From: Gemmatimonadota bacterium | Lineage (GTDB): Bacteria > JAAXHH01 | Assembly: GCA_009837395.1 (NCBI GenBank) | Contig: VXTP01000015.1 | Location: forward strand, 361,986 to 410,480 | DNA: 48,495 nucleotides | Direction: 5' to 3' | Part shown: positions 1 to 9,968 of the stretch, in pieces | How the letters are laid out: the number at the start of each line of letters is the position of its first letter | How positions within the stretch are numbered: the stretch's first letter is position 1 | The notes under the pieces: generated by a model | Told to the model about the DNA's origin: nothing | Seen by the model: only the letters and a program-made list of their open reading frames with translations | Database searches by the model: none | Made by a program: the position numbers and the translations under genes

Positions 1-138
1 GGCGTAGGGACGGGCGGCGAAGAGCCGGCTCTGCGCTCGGCGCAACCGGACGCCGGCCACCGTCTGCATGGCCCGCGTGATCTTCTGGATGTCCTTCGTA
101 CTCGCGATGCGTCGCCTGATTTCGCGAAGTGACGGCAT
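1..138 (-). CDS. atpG: ATP synthase F1 gamma subunit (N-terminal part)
   Basis: This is the first 46 codons of the gamma subunit, the central rotor shaft of F1; the rest lies beyond position 1. The protein begins [20 protein letters not shown] and continues [16 protein letters not shown], the classic N-terminal coiled-coil helix of gamma subunits, including the near-invariant I-x-S-(V/T)-x-x-x-x-K-I-T-x-A-M pattern. It sits 10 bases after atpA at the end of the standard atpB-E-F-H-A-G order, so identity is secure despite the truncation. It should be transcribed with the rest of the atp operon. Confidence 0.93.
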   Translation of the reverse strand, partial: MPSLREIRRRIASTKDIQKITRAMQTVAGVRLRRAQSRLFAARPYA

Positions 139-148
139 GTTGCCCTTT

Positions 149-1681
<1,533 letters not shown>

Positions 1682-1699
1682 TGTATTCTCCATCGAAGG

Positions 1700-2242
1700 T
1701 CATTGTCGAACGAGCGCCTGCCGGACCTGCTGCAGCTGGGTCGCCAGGCTGCTGTCGAATACCTGGTCGCCCACGCGCACCACGAATCCTCCGATCAAGT
1801 CCGGGTTAACCGCGGTCCGCATACGAACGCTCTTTCCGGTCTGCGCTTCCAGCCTGGTTTTTAAGTCTTCTTCCTGCCCGTCGGTCAGCGCCACCGCGCT
1901 CGCGACGTCCGCGTTTACGATGCCGTCCCATTCGTCCAGGATCGTGTGGCAGGCGTCCAGGATCTCCGGCAGGTTGCGCGCCCGCCGCCTGGAAGCCAGC
2001 AGATAGAGGAAATTGAGGGTGATGTCCTGGACTTTGCCTTCGAATATCTCACCCAGCATGCGTTGCTTTACGTCTGCGGGAATGACTTTGTCCGTGATAA
2101 AGTCCACGAAGGGTTGCGAGTCCCGGCACAACTGCTCGAAAGCCGTGATTTCCCCGCGCACCGTGTCCAGGGTGTCGGTTTCCGCCGCGGCTTCCAGCCA
2201 CGCCCCGGCATAGCGGTATGCGATGTCTGACTTGCTGGCCAT
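1700..2242 (-). CDS. atpH: ATP synthase F1 delta subunit
   Basis: The delta subunit (OSCP equivalent) joins the top of F1 to the peripheral stalk b subunits. The 180-residue length is typical. The protein opens with MASKSDIAYRYAGAWLEAA, matching the family pattern of a conserved (A/V)-x-x-Y-A-x-A-L/W helix. The C-terminal portion has the conserved NPDLIGGFVVRVGDQVFD-type strand (canonical pattern: D-x-x-I-G-G-x-x-x-x-x-G-D-x-x-x-D-x-S). The start is preceded by an AAGGGA ribosome binding site. It sits 7 bases after atpF and 18 bases before atpA. Confidence 0.95.
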   Translation of the reverse strand: MASKSDIAYRYAGAWLEAAAETDTLDTVRGEITAFEQLCRDSQPFVDFITDKVIPADVKQRMLGEIFEGKVQDITLNFLYLLASRRRARNLPEILDACHTILDEWDGIVNADVASAVALTDGQEEDLKTRLEAQTGKSVRMRTAVNPDLIGGFVVRVGDQVFDSSLATQLQQVRQALVRQ

Positions 2243-2249
2243 CGGTCCC

Positions 2250-2756
2250 TTATTCCTTTGAAGGCATCTGAGCGATGAACTCGTCCACGACCTTCCGGTG
2301 TTCCGTCGCGTCCAGCTTGCTGTTCAGGATCCTGCCCGCGATTTCCACCGCCAGGTCGCCCGCCTGGGCGCGCAGTTCGGCCACGGCGAGTTCCTTCTCG
2401 CGCCGGATCGTGTTCCGCGCCTTCTCGAGCTCGCGCTCCGCGTCCTGCTGGGTCTGCTCGAGGATCCTGCCGCGTTCCTCGTTGGCGTGGTCAACCGCGG
2501 CCTGCATCTTCTCGCGGGCCTCGGTCTCGATTTCCTCGAGCCGCCGCCTGGCTTCTTCGTGCAGACGGTCCAGTTCCGCCCGGTCCGTATCCAGTCCGGC
2601 CATGCGGTCGCGTATATCCCGTTTCCTGTCCTCGATGGCCTGGGCGATGAAGCCGAAGACATACTTCCTCAGGACGAAGAACAGGACGGCGAACCCGATC
2701 ATCTGGATGATCAGGGTGCTCAGGTCAATGCCAAGATCGTGCAAGATATCTAACAC
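2250..2756 (-). CDS. atpF: ATP synthase F0 b subunit
   Basis: The b subunit is the membrane-anchored peripheral stalk. The protein of 168 residues has one N-terminal membrane segment (about residues 13-33, with IIQMIGFAVLFFVLRKYVFG). A long charged, alanine- and glutamate-rich coiled coil follows, as expected. The start is GTG, supported by AAGGAG eight bases upstream. Only one b-type gene is visible (no b' duplicate), so a b homodimer is likely. It lies between atpE and atpH. Confidence 0.95.
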   Translation of the reverse strand: MLDILHDLGIDLSTLIIQMIGFAVLFFVLRKYVFGFIAQAIEDRKRDIRDRMAGLDTDRAELDRLHEEARRRLEEIETEAREKMQAAVDHANEERGRILEQTQQDAERELEKARNTIRREKELAVAELRAQAGDLAVEIAGRILNSKLDATEHRKVVDEFIAQMPSKE

Positions 2757-2823
2757 GCGCTATGCTCCTTCGAACGCCAACGGCACGCTCCTTATCAGGC
2801 GCGCACCGCAAGCCGCTTGTCTG

Positions 2824-3096
2824 CTACTGGGCGAGGCGGCTCAGTTCCATGACCTGTTCGAAGGACGGCAACTGGCCCTGGAGCATGAAGAACACCAGCA
2901 GGCCGTAGATCGCCAGCGATTCCATGAACGCCAGGCCGATAATCAACACCAGCTGGATACGACCGGCGGATTCGGGTTGACGGGAAATGCCCTGACAGGC
3001 CAGGCCGGTTGCGATCCCCTGACCGACACCCGAACCGATGGCCGCAACGGAAACGGCCAGCGCCACGCCAAGTCCTAAACCCATGTAGTACAGCAT
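2824..3096 (-). CDS. atpE: ATP synthase F0 c subunit
   Basis: The 90-residue c subunit consists of two membrane helices joined by a polar loop with the conserved RQPE at residues 39-42. It forms the rotor ring. The ion-binding carboxylate is E59 in [10 protein letters not shown]26 (GVGQG in helix 1), S60 and Y64 occupy positions that coordinate Na+ in the Ilyobacter/Propionigenium rings. The Thr that follows the Ser in those rings is Leu here. The coupling ion is therefore uncertain (see findings). The start is supported by AAAGGAG eight bases upstream. Confidence 0.95.
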   Translation of the reverse strand: MLYYMGLGLGVALAVSVAAIGSGVGQGIATGLACQGISRQPESAGRIQLVLIIGLAFMESLAIYGLLVFFMLQGQLPSFEQVMELSRLAQ

Positions 3097-3191
3097 GAAG
3101 CGAGCTCCTTTCGGAATGGAGAATGAACTACGACAAAATCAAACATCTAAATTAAAATCAGTGGTATCAGAATCCGTGGTCTTCCTCCCCA

Positions 3192-4004
3192 TCAGTGTTC
3201 TTCCTCCCCGTGGTCGTGATCCAGGAACTGGGCCACGTACACGGCACTCAGCACCGAGAAGATCATCGCCTGGACCGTCCCCGAAAACACGCCGAACATC
3301 AACATCGGAACCTGCATCGGCACGAAGGGCACCTCGAGGGCGCCGATAAGAAACACCGGGGACAGGCCCAGCAGCACCAGTACGATCATCTCTTCTCCGA
3401 ACACGTTTCCGAAGAGACGGATCGACAGGGAAATGACCTTGGCGAACTCGCCCACGATATGAAGCGGGCACATGAGCACGCCCATCCACTTGGGCTCGCC
3501 CCAGAAATGCCAGAGATAGGCCTTGAGTCCGATCTCGCGCAGGCCGATGAGATGGGCCGAGACGATGGATATCAGGGCGAATCCGAGGGTGGTGTTCAGA
3601 TCGGCGGTGGGCGACTGCATGCCGGGTATGACACCCAGCATGTTCATGAACCAGATGTAGATGAAGAAGGAGGCGAAAAAGGGAATGTACTTCCGGCCGC
3701 GCTCCCCGACGATGTTGAGGAAGAACCCGTTCAGTCCCTCGACGGCCATTTCGAACAGCGTCTGGACCGAGCCTTCGGGTATGCGCTTGAACGTTCGTAC
3801 CGCGATGGTTACGAGAACGAGGACAATGACGAAGACGAGCAGGGTATTCAGCAGGAGATCCGGCTGCCTGGCGGGTTGGGGGATCCAATCGGCCAGCGGG
3901 CCCAGCAGGTAAAAAATACCATGTAGAATCGAGTAGTGTGCTTCACCGCTTCCTCCCTCGGTCGCCATCTCCAGAGAGAGGACACTCGACCACGGACCAG
4001 TCAA
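3192..4004 (-). CDS. atpB: ATP synthase F0 a subunit
   Basis: The a subunit forms the ion half-channels against the c ring. The protein of 270 residues is polytopic. It carries the essential arginine in the helix SLSIRLFGNVFGEEM (pattern: S-x-R-L-x-x-N). The start is TTG at 4004. It is preceded by a strong TAAGGAGG site with seven bases of spacing, and that site overlaps the stop of the upstream atpI-like gene. An ATG at 3968 would have its GGAG directly abutting, so TTG is preferred. The His- and Glu-rich C-terminus (HDHGEEEH) is unusual but short. Confidence 0.94.
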   Translation of the reverse strand: MTGPWSSVLSLEMATEGGSGEAHYSILHGIFYLLGPLADWIPQPARQPDLLLNTLLVFVIVLVLVTIAVRTFKRIPEGSVQTLFEMAVEGLNGFFLNIVGERGRKYIPFFASFFIYIWFMNMLGVIPGMQSPTADLNTTLGFALISIVSAHLIGLREIGLKAYLWHFWGEPKWMGVLMCPLHIVGEFAKVISLSIRLFGNVFGEEMIVLVLLGLSPVFLIGALEVPFVPMQVPMLMFGVFSGTVQAMIFSVLSAVYVAQFLDHDHGEEEH

Positions 4005-4016
4005 AGGACAACCTCC

Positions 4017-4478
4017 TTACCGGTAAGACCGCTTCGGCTTGTTCAACACGGCGGTCCAGTCTGCCCGATTATCCGATGAACCCTGTCTCATGACCAGGAC
4101 GAGGCCGCACAGGGTCAGTGTGAAGGGAATCAGGGACACACCCGTCAGCAACCCGATGGGGTGGAACCAGTCTCCCGATGTCACGAAGTAAAGCACGATC
4201 CCAAGCAGCGGCAGCTTGGCCATCAGCAGCAGGAACAGCTTGTTGCGGTTCCGCTTGATTTGCTCGCCAGGCGTCACGAACCGGCGGACCAGCCAGGCCG
4301 TGGCGTAGAGCATCATCAGCCCGATCACCGACCCGACGAAGAAATTGACGGCAAGCAGGTCCGCGCCCGCCACCCGCGCCGCGATCGTTCCGACGATGGT
4401 CAGCACGGCGCTGATCCGGTAGACGCGTGGCAGGAACCGCCTCAGAGGTTCGCCGTCATGTTCAGTGCTTTCCGCCAT
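4017..4478 (-). CDS. atpI: ATP synthase subunit I-like membrane protein
   Basis: A 153-residue protein with four hydrophobic segments, located just before atpB. This is the position and topology of ATP synthase subunit I (Pfam ATP-synt_I), which assists c-ring assembly in several bacteria. Sequence conservation in this family is low, so the call rests mainly on position, size and membrane pattern. It overlaps the upstream atpZ-like gene by 17 bases, indicating translational coupling, and its stop overlaps the atpB ribosome binding site. Confidence 0.72.
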   Translation of the reverse strand: MAESTEHDGEPLRRFLPRVYRISAVLTIVGTIAARVAGADLLAVNFFVGSVIGLMMLYATAWLVRRFVTPGEQIKRNRNKLFLLLMAKLPLLGIVLYFVTSGDWFHPIGLLTGVSLIPFTLTLCGLVLVMRQGSSDNRADWTAVLNKPKRSYR

Positions 4479-4731
4479 CTCTCTCCCGTTCCTCCGCTTC
4501 GATCTTTCTGTTTAACCGTTTCAGCGTCCTCGCCATCTCCAGGAAACCGGCCACGACCCCGAGCATGGCGCCGACGACGCCGCCCCAGGGCTTCCACTCA
4601 GGCCAGACCCGTTCGACCTGGTGACCCAGGAAATACCCGATCGCGGTGGCGAAAACCAGGGTCAGGCCGATTACGGCAAGCTCCCCGGCTTCCCTCATGT
4701 ACTGCCATTTGCCCTGCGTGTCCCGTGCCAT
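4462..4731 (-). CDS. atpZ: AtpZ/AtpI-family small membrane protein
   Basis: An 89-residue protein with two membrane helices. The glycine-containing first helix (AIGYFLGHQVE) and second helix (GGVVGAMLGVVAGFLEM) match the F0F1-ATPase gene 1 family (AtpZ, Pfam ATPase_gene1), which usually heads atp operons. In some bacteria AtpZ and AtpI form a complex proposed to supply Mg2+ or Ca2+; that function is not evident from the sequence. It is the first gene of the ATP synthase block, directly after the bactofilin gene. Confidence 0.78.
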   Translation of the reverse strand: MARDTQGKWQYMREAGELAVIGLTLVFATAIGYFLGHQVERVWPEWKPWGGVVGAMLGVVAGFLEMARTLKRLNRKIEAEERERDGGKH

Positions 4732-4732
4732 A

Positions 4733-4760
4733 GCCCATCAGTCAACGCCCATCAGTCAAC
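4733..4760. repeat. 14-bp perfect tandem duplication at the bactofilin stop codon
   Basis: The unit GCCCATCAGTCAAC occurs twice head to tail, followed by a further GCCC. On the coding strand the duplication covers the end of the bactofilin gene and its stop, so two TGA stops lie 14 bases apart in different frames, just before atpZ. It looks like a slippage duplication with little coding effect. Confidence 0.85.
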
Positions 4761-5220
4761 GCCCGTAGGGGTATTTCGATTCGCCTGTGTCGGATGCCGC
4801 GTCGTCTCCGCCGTCTCCACCGTTTCCGCCGTCCGCCTCGTCAGTCTGATTTGCCTGGTCCGTCTTGTTCGCGCGGCCGGCCTGGCTCACCTGGTTCGAT
4901 CCGGCGGGTTCGTCCATCATGGCCGAATTCCCGTGGAAGACCGCCCCTTCCTCGATGACGAGGGTCTTGGTGTTCAGGTCGCCGACCAGGGTGGATTTGC
5001 CGCCCAGGAGAATGTGTTGCGAAACGATAAGGTGGCTTTCCACGTAACCATGAATGACCGCGGTCTTGGATTCTATGGACGAACCGACGATCCGGCCGGT
5101 CTTGCCGACCTCGACCCCTTCGGTGGCTTTCACGTCGCCGTGTACGGTGCCGTCTACCCGGACATTGCCCTCTACGTCCATCGAGCCGTTCATTTCAGCG
5201 CCTTTGGCTATGATCGTCAT
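4756..5220 (-). CDS. Bactofilin (polymer-forming cytoskeletal protein)
   Basis: A 154-residue member of the bactofilin family (DUF583). Bactofilins form nucleotide-free filaments of beta-helical subunits and often position cell-wall enzymes. Residues about 8-105 show the repeating short-strand pattern with recurring G-x-V/I (GNVRVDGTVHGDVKATEGVEV and onward). The C-terminal 45 residues are Gly/Asp/Gln-rich and likely disordered. CAGGAG six bases upstream supports the start. The adjacent M23 endopeptidase gene is the common partner, suggesting a role in local cell-wall remodelling or cell shape. Confidence 0.9.
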   Translation of the reverse strand: MTIIAKGAEMNGSMDVEGNVRVDGTVHGDVKATEGVEVGKTGRIVGSSIESKTAVIHGYVESHLIVSQHILLGGKSTLVGDLNTKTLVIEEGAVFHGNSAMMDEPAGSNQVSQAGRANKTDQANQTDEADGGNGGDGGDDAASDTGESKYPYGR

Positions 5221-5281
5221 ACCGCGCTCCTGGAATCTTTCCGCACCTGATGGTCAGCCTGGACTGCCTGATCAGAACGGG

Positions 5282-6217
5282 TCAGCGTTGCGTTCGCAGG
5301 CTCAACAGCAGATCGTCCCAGTGGATGACCTCGGGCAGATAGCCGCGGGGATCGACGGGAACGTCGTCTTTCCAGACCTCGTAATGCAGATGCGGCGCCG
5401 TACTACGGCCCGTATTCCCGACCAGGGCGATGATCTGCCCTCTTCGGACTGCCTGGCCGAGGTCGACGCGCAGCCGGGCGTTGTGACCGTAACGTGTCGA
5501 CATATCATATCCGTGATCGACCTTGACCAGCCAGCCCAGGTTCTGGTCCCAGTCCGCGAACGTCACGATCCCGTCGGCCGTGGACACGACCGGCGTACTT
5601 TCGCGGGCGGCGACGTCCAGGCCGAAATGCGTCGAGACGATCGAGTCTTCCCCGGTTTGAAACTCCCGGGTCACCCAGCCCGCCACGGGCCATATGGACG
5701 GCACGTACCGGAACAGCGCCGCGCTTTCGCTTTCCGCGGCGGCCGCACCGGTCGTCTCGGAAAGGGCGGCCTGACCTTCCAGACCGGCCAGGTTGACCGC
5801 AGCTTCTGCCGGAAGGCCGTCATCCGCCAGGAAGGGCAGCCCGTCCCGGCGGGCGGTCAGGGCGGACCAGGCCGGCCGATGGCTGGTTTCTTCGCCCACG
5901 TTTGCCAGGTATCCCGAATCAATCGACTCTACACCCGCCAGCCTGCGAATGGTTCTGGCGGTGTCCTTCAATTCTTCCAGTTGCCGGGCCAGTTCCGTGG
6001 ACTTGTCCTCCACCGACTGCATCTGTGCTTTCCAGGAATGGCCGAAAGTAACGTCGACTACACCCGCCGGAAGGACCAGGACAGCCACCGGCGCGAGTAC
6101 ACACAGGCCGATCACCACGACAAGCGCACCGAAGAGGAATCGCGGCATGCGCATTTCGCGCGCCCGGCCCGATCGGTCGGAGACGAAAACCAATGTCATC
6201 CAGTGCATTCTGAACAT
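5282..6217 (-). CDS. M23 (LytM-type) peptidoglycan endopeptidase
   Basis: A membrane-anchored, zinc-dependent murein endopeptidase. After a short cytoplasmic N-terminus there is one membrane segment (FLFGALVVVIGLCVLAPVAV), then a coiled-coil stretch (MQSVEDKSTELARQLEEL). The C-terminal LytM domain carries the zinc ligands in HFGLD and HLHYE, so it looks catalytically competent. A GTG at 6226 is also possible; the ATG at 6217 (MFRMHWM) is used here. The bactofilin gene follows directly, and this pairing is common where bactofilins localise M23 enzymes. Confidence 0.9.
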   Translation of the reverse strand: MFRMHWMTLVFVSDRSGRAREMRMPRFLFGALVVVIGLCVLAPVAVLVLPAGVVDVTFGHSWKAQMQSVEDKSTELARQLEELKDTARTIRRLAGVESIDSGYLANVGEETSHRPAWSALTARRDGLPFLADDGLPAEAAVNLAGLEGQAALSETTGAAAAESESAALFRYVPSIWPVAGWVTREFQTGEDSIVSTHFGLDVAARESTPVVSTADGIVTFADWDQNLGWLVKVDHGYDMSTRYGHNARLRVDLGQAVRRGQIIALVGNTGRSTAPHLHYEVWKDDVPVDPRGYLPEVIHWDDLLLSLRTQR

Positions 6218-6382
6218 GGCCGACACCGCCCCGGATTCGTGCGTACCTCCCTTGTTCCGTTACGCCTCTCGACGGATTCAGCGCAACAGCATAAATATAG
6301 TCCGCCGGCCCGAAAAGTCAACGGATATCGGCAAAATAACGGGGCGGAACAGGCGTGGGGCGCGGGCGGGGTCAGGCGCGTG

Positions 6383-7243
6383 TCACAGCCGGACTTTCAG
6401 CAGTTCGAGGATGCGGTTCAGGTCGTCCGTGGAATAGAACTCAATTTCGATCTTCCCCTTGTGCTGCCTGCGATTGATGTTCACCTTCGTGCCGAGTATG
6501 CGCTGCATGATGGACTCGGCGGCCGCGAGGTCGTGGGGCTTGCGCGCCGGGGGGCTTTCCCGCTTCTCCTCGTAGCGTTTCTTGACCAGCTCTTCCACCT
6601 TGCGGACGGACAGGCCCTTCTTTACGACCTGCTTGCACAACTCGGCCTGCTCGGTGCGGTTTTCCAGTCCGAGCAGCGCCCGCGCGTGGCCCATGGTGAT
6701 CTCGTCGGCCAGGAGGCACTTCTGGACCTCGGCCGGCAGTTTCAGCAGCCGGAGCGTGTTGGCCACCGTCGTCCTGTTCTTCCCCACCCGTGTGGCGACT
6801 TCCTCCTGGGTGAGGTGGCATTCTTCCTGCAGCCGAAGGTACGCCCGGGCTTCGTGGATCGGGTTCAGGTCGTCCCGCTGGATGTTTTCGATCAGCGACA
6901 GTTCCATCATTTCTTCGGGAGATGAAACCGCCATGACGATGGCCGGTATGGTCTGGTAGCCCGTTTGCCTGGCGGCCCGCAGCCTCCGTTCCCCGGCGAT
7001 CAGTTCGTATTCTTCCTGCCCGTTCTTCCGGCGGACGGTGACCGGCTGGATTACGCCCTTCTCGAGGATGGACCGGGCCAGTTCGTCAAGCCTGGCCTGG
7101 TCGAAGGACTGCCTCGGTTGGTAGGGATTGGCCGAAATCCGGTCAATCGGCACCTGGAGCACGCTTTGCCGGCCTTCCTGGTCGTCCGGAAGGTCAGGAA
7201 TCAGCGCTTCCAGCCCCCGTCCCAGCGCTTTCCTGGCTGCCAT
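6383..7243 (-). CDS. parB: ParB/Spo0J chromosome partitioning protein
   Basis: A 286-residue ParB. It opens with MAARKALGRGLEALIPD, the usual ParA-interacting N-terminus. Box I (YELIAGERRLRAARQTG, residues about 77-93) and box II (SLIENIQRDDLNPIHEARAY) of the CTPase domain follow. A helix-turn-helix (LTQEEVATRVGKNRTTVANT) binds parS, and the C-terminus dimerises. The reading frame overlaps the end of parA by 50 bases. I did not see a parS consensus (TGTTTCACGTGAAACA) nearby. Confidence 0.96.
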   Translation of the reverse strand: MAARKALGRGLEALIPDLPDDQEGRQSVLQVPIDRISANPYQPRQSFDQARLDELARSILEKGVIQPVTVRRKNGQEEYELIAGERRLRAARQTGYQTIPAIVMAVSSPEEMMELSLIENIQRDDLNPIHEARAYLRLQEECHLTQEEVATRVGKNRTTVANTLRLLKLPAEVQKCLLADEITMGHARALLGLENRTEQAELCKQVVKKGLSVRKVEELVKKRYEEKRESPPARKPHDLAAAESIMQRILGTKVNINRRQHKGKIEIEFYSTDDLNRILELLKVRL

Positions 7244-7997
7244 TGGCCATCACCTCCCTGGCCAGATTCATATAGCTTTCCGCGCCAGACGAGAGAATAT
7301 CGTAGAGGATGATCGGACTCCCGAAACTCGGCGCTTCGCTCAACCGGACGTTTCTCGGGATGGTGGTCTGGTAGACCTTGTCCGCGAAATACTGCTTGGC
7401 TTCCACCTCGATCTGTCTCGAGAGATTGAGCCGCCTGTCGTACATCGTCAGGAGGATGCCTTCGATCTTCAGGTTGCGGTTCAGGTGCTTCTGGATCTTC
7501 CGGATCGAATTGAGCAGCTGCCCGAGTCCCTCGAGGGCGTAATACTCGCACTGTATGGGAATCAACACCGAGTCGGCCGCCGTGAGGGCGTTCAGGGTGA
7601 GCAGGCTCAGGGAGGGCGGACAGTCGATCAGGATGTACTCGTACTCGTCGCGTATGGGCTTGATCGCCTCTTCCAGTTTCCGTTCCCGGGCGATGGCCGA
7701 TACCAGCTCGATTTCGGCGCCGACCAGCCGCCGATGGGCCGGAACGGCGTGAAGCGCGGGGATCTCGGTCTGCTGGACGGCTTCCCCGATGTCGCGCTCG
7801 TCCAGCAGGACTTCGTAAATCGTCACGTCCAGCGTCCGGTCCTGCAGGCCGAGTCCCGACGTGGCGTTCGACTGGGGGTCCAGGTCGACCAGCAGCGTCT
7901 TCTTCTCCGCGACCCCCAGGCAGGCGGACAGGTTGACCGACGTCGTCGTCTTGCCCACCCCGCCCTTCTGATTCGCGATCGAAATGACCTTGCCCAT
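7194..7997 (-). CDS. parA: ParA/Soj chromosome partitioning ATPase
   Basis: A P-loop ATPase of the MinD/ParA group that moves ParB-parS complexes. The deviant Walker A motif KGGVGKTTT lies near the N-terminus. DLDPQSNAT (Walker A') and ILIDCPPSLSLLT (Walker B) follow, all intact. The protein is 267 residues with the ATG at 7997 (MGKVISIANQKGG); a GTG four codons earlier is possible but unnecessary. The gene sits before parB and upstream of the M23/bactofilin/atp block. Confidence 0.96.
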   Translation of the reverse strand: MGKVISIANQKGGVGKTTTSVNLSACLGVAEKKTLLVDLDPQSNATSGLGLQDRTLDVTIYEVLLDERDIGEAVQQTEIPALHAVPAHRRLVGAEIELVSAIARERKLEEAIKPIRDEYEYILIDCPPSLSLLTLNALTAADSVLIPIQCEYYALEGLGQLLNSIRKIQKHLNRNLKIEGILLTMYDRRLNLSRQIEVEAKQYFADKVYQTTIPRNVRLSEAPSFGSPIILYDILSSGAESYMNLAREVMANGSQESAGTGAGSADS

Positions 7998-8078
7998 CAA
8001 ATACCCCACGGCGGCGTGCGGAATCCAGGCGCGCGAAAACGCAAATCACCCGCCGTCTTCAAATACAAATAACGCAGG

Positions 8079-8570
8079 TCACCCGCCGTCAGCGGAACGG
8101 ATCAGTACCACGGCGTGGGCCGCGATGCCTTCTTCCCGTCCCGTGAATCCGAGTCTCTCTGAAGTTGTGGCCTTGATCGACACGCGGTCGTCCGGAAGTC
8201 CGAGGGCTTTGCCGATCCGGCTGCGCATCTGTGACACGTAGGGCGACAGTTTCGGACGTTCCGCGACGACGGTGGCGTCCACATTCGATATAGTATAACC
8301 GGATTCGCCCAGTGCGTCAACAATCCGTTGGAGCAGTACGAGGCTGGAAATCCCGCGGTAACGGGCGTCGTCATCCGGAAAGTGAAATCCGATGTCGCCC
8401 AGCCCGGCCGCGCCCAGCATAGCGTCGCCGATGGCATGCGAAAGCACGTCCGCGTCCGAGTGTCCCTGCAGTCCGCGTTCGTGGGGAATGGTCACGCCGC
8501 CCAGCACGAGGGGCCTGCCTTCCGCGAAGGCGTGGACGTCGTAACCGGTACCTGCGCGTATATCATCCAT
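8079..8570 (-). CDS. ispF: 2-C-methyl-D-erythritol 2,4-cyclodiphosphate synthase
   Basis: IspF cyclises CDP-methylerythritol phosphate in the MEP isoprenoid pathway. The 163-residue length is normal. The metal-binding D and H are seen in GTGYDVHAF (residues about 7-15), the loop LQGHSDADVLSHAIGDAM gives a further histidine ligand, and the C-terminal KATTSERLGFTGREEGIAA is the family CDP-binding signature. It follows ispD on the same strand after about 40 bases, a typical ispDF pair. Confidence 0.97.
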   Translation of the reverse strand: MDDIRAGTGYDVHAFAEGRPLVLGGVTIPHERGLQGHSDADVLSHAIGDAMLGAAGLGDIGFHFPDDDARYRGISSLVLLQRIVDALGESGYTISNVDATVVAERPKLSPYVSQMRSRIGKALGLPDDRVSIKATTSERLGFTGREEGIAAHAVVLIRSADGG

Positions 8571-8609
8571 GTCCTGAGCCTCGTTCGTCGGTTTTCTGTT
8601 GCCGCACCG

Positions 8610-9308
8610 TCAGATCCGCCCCTGCCGCCGCAAAATGCGCTCGGCGATTTCCAGGTCCTCCGCCGTGGTCACCTTGATGTTGTCGGGACTGCCCTCCAGC
8701 ACCCGCACCACGTATCCGGCCCGTTCCACCAGTTCGGCGTCGTCGGTACCCACGTAGCCTTCTTCGAGGGCCCGTTCATGGGCCGCCCGCAGGATCCTGT
8801 ACTCGAACGTCTGCGGCGTCTGCGCCCGCCAGAGCGCCGAACGGTCCGGGGTCGCCTCGACCACGCCGTCGCGGATGATCTTCATCGTATCCGTGGCCGA
8901 GGTGGCCGAGATCACGGCACCGTGCCTGGCGCCCCCGAGGACGGACGCTTCGAGCGCGGCCTGTTCGACGCAGGGCCGCGCCGCGTCGTGAATCAGCACG
9001 GACCCGGTGCCCTCGTCAAGGGCCATCAGGCCGCGGTAGACCGACTCCTGGCGCGTGCTTCCGCCGGCGACCACCTCGGCCAGCTTCGGATAGGTGGCGC
9101 CCGGTCCGGCCAGATGCTCCCGGCAGGACGCTACCCGGGACGGCTCCACCACCAGCACGTAGCCGTCCACGGCCGGGCACGCCTCGAAAACGGCGAGGGT
9201 ATGGGCCAGGATCGACCTGCCACCGATCGCGATATACGGTTTCTCCTCGACCGACCGCATGCGCAGGCCGGTTCCGGCGGCGGGGATGATGCCCATGACC
9301 GTATTCAA
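8610..9308 (-). CDS. ispD: 2-C-methyl-D-erythritol 4-phosphate cytidylyltransferase
   Basis: IspD transfers CMP onto methylerythritol phosphate. The nucleotide-binding loop GIIPAAGTGLRM and the downstream lysine (KPYIAIGGRSIL) are intact, as are VLIHDAARPC and SATDTMK. The start is inferred to be TTG at 9308, because AAGGAGG lies eight bases upstream; the reading frame stays open to 9398 but has no comparable site there. That gives 232 residues, close to the family length. It is the first gene of an ispD-ispF pair. Confidence 0.94.
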   Translation of the reverse strand: MNTVMGIIPAAGTGLRMRSVEEKPYIAIGGRSILAHTLAVFEACPAVDGYVLVVEPSRVASCREHLAGPGATYPKLAEVVAGGSTRQESVYRGLMALDEGTGSVLIHDAARPCVEQAALEASVLGGARHGAVISATSATDTMKIIRDGVVEATPDRSALWRAQTPQTFEYRILRAAHERALEEGYVGTDDAELVERAGYVVRVLEGSPDNIKVTTAEDLEIAERILRRQGRI

Positions 9309-9514
9309 CGGCGATGCCTCCTTCCGAGCCGAATCGAGCATCCGGCACGAGTGCCGGGGGACGCGTGCAATTTGCGAGCCGCAAGAACGATCGTTCACGC
9401 GCTCTGCGACGATCCTGCTCTAATGAATACTAATTAAAGCGATCGCGTGAAGGAATTTGAATGTTATTTTGGGGATCGATTCAAAATACGGGACGTGGAC
9501 GTATCATTCCCGGA

Positions 9515-9898
9515 TCAGGGACCGCCCAGATACCACCAGGCCAGCAGGCTTCCGGAGGTTCCGGCCGTGAGGATCGCCCCGACGAAAAACGCCAATACAA
9601 AGGCACGCCACAGCATGGCGCGTGCCCATTTTACGGCGTCCTCGACGCGACGGATCTTGCGGAAACGGACCAGACCCCGGTCCTGGGCCGGATTGCCCTG
9701 GTCTCGGGCGGAATCCACATTGTCTCCGGGCCAGGGTGTGGTAGAAACCGCGCCGATAGGGGTCCGCCGGTTCCAGGCGCGCCAGGTCAAGAGGATGGCC
9801 AGCAAGGCGCAAGCCAGGATAATGGCATCGGCCAGGGGATCGATAAGGCCAACATACTCGCGGGACGCGGCCGCCGCGCCGATCTCGTCAAGGGTCAT
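9515..9898 (-). CDS. Small membrane protein of unknown function
   Basis: I do not recognise this protein. With the ATG at 9898 (preceded by GAGGGTGG) it has 127 residues. There are two hydrophobic segments: one near the N-terminus (LADAIILACALLAILLTW) and one at the C-terminus (FVLAFFVGAILTAGTSGSL). A polar middle of about 50 residues is rich in Arg and Asp. The frame is open further upstream to 9970 but that extension is basic and unlikely. It stands alone between queA and ispD, so context gives no clue. Confidence 0.55.
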   Translation of the reverse strand: MTLDEIGAAAASREYVGLIDPLADAIILACALLAILLTWRAWNRRTPIGAVSTTPWPGDNVDSARDQGNPAQDRGLVRFRKIRRVEDAVKWARAMLWRAFVLAFFVGAILTAGTSGSLLAWWYLGGP

Positions 9899-9968
9899 GT
9901 CCACCCTCGTTGGTTGATGCCGCCAGGAACGGCGCCGGATTCGACCGCCGCGAACAATAGGGTACGGC

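Noticed and set aside
6383-9308. parS site or replication origin near parAB
   Set aside because: No match to the TGTTTCACGTGAAACA consensus, no dnaA gene and no DnaA-box cluster was seen near parAB.
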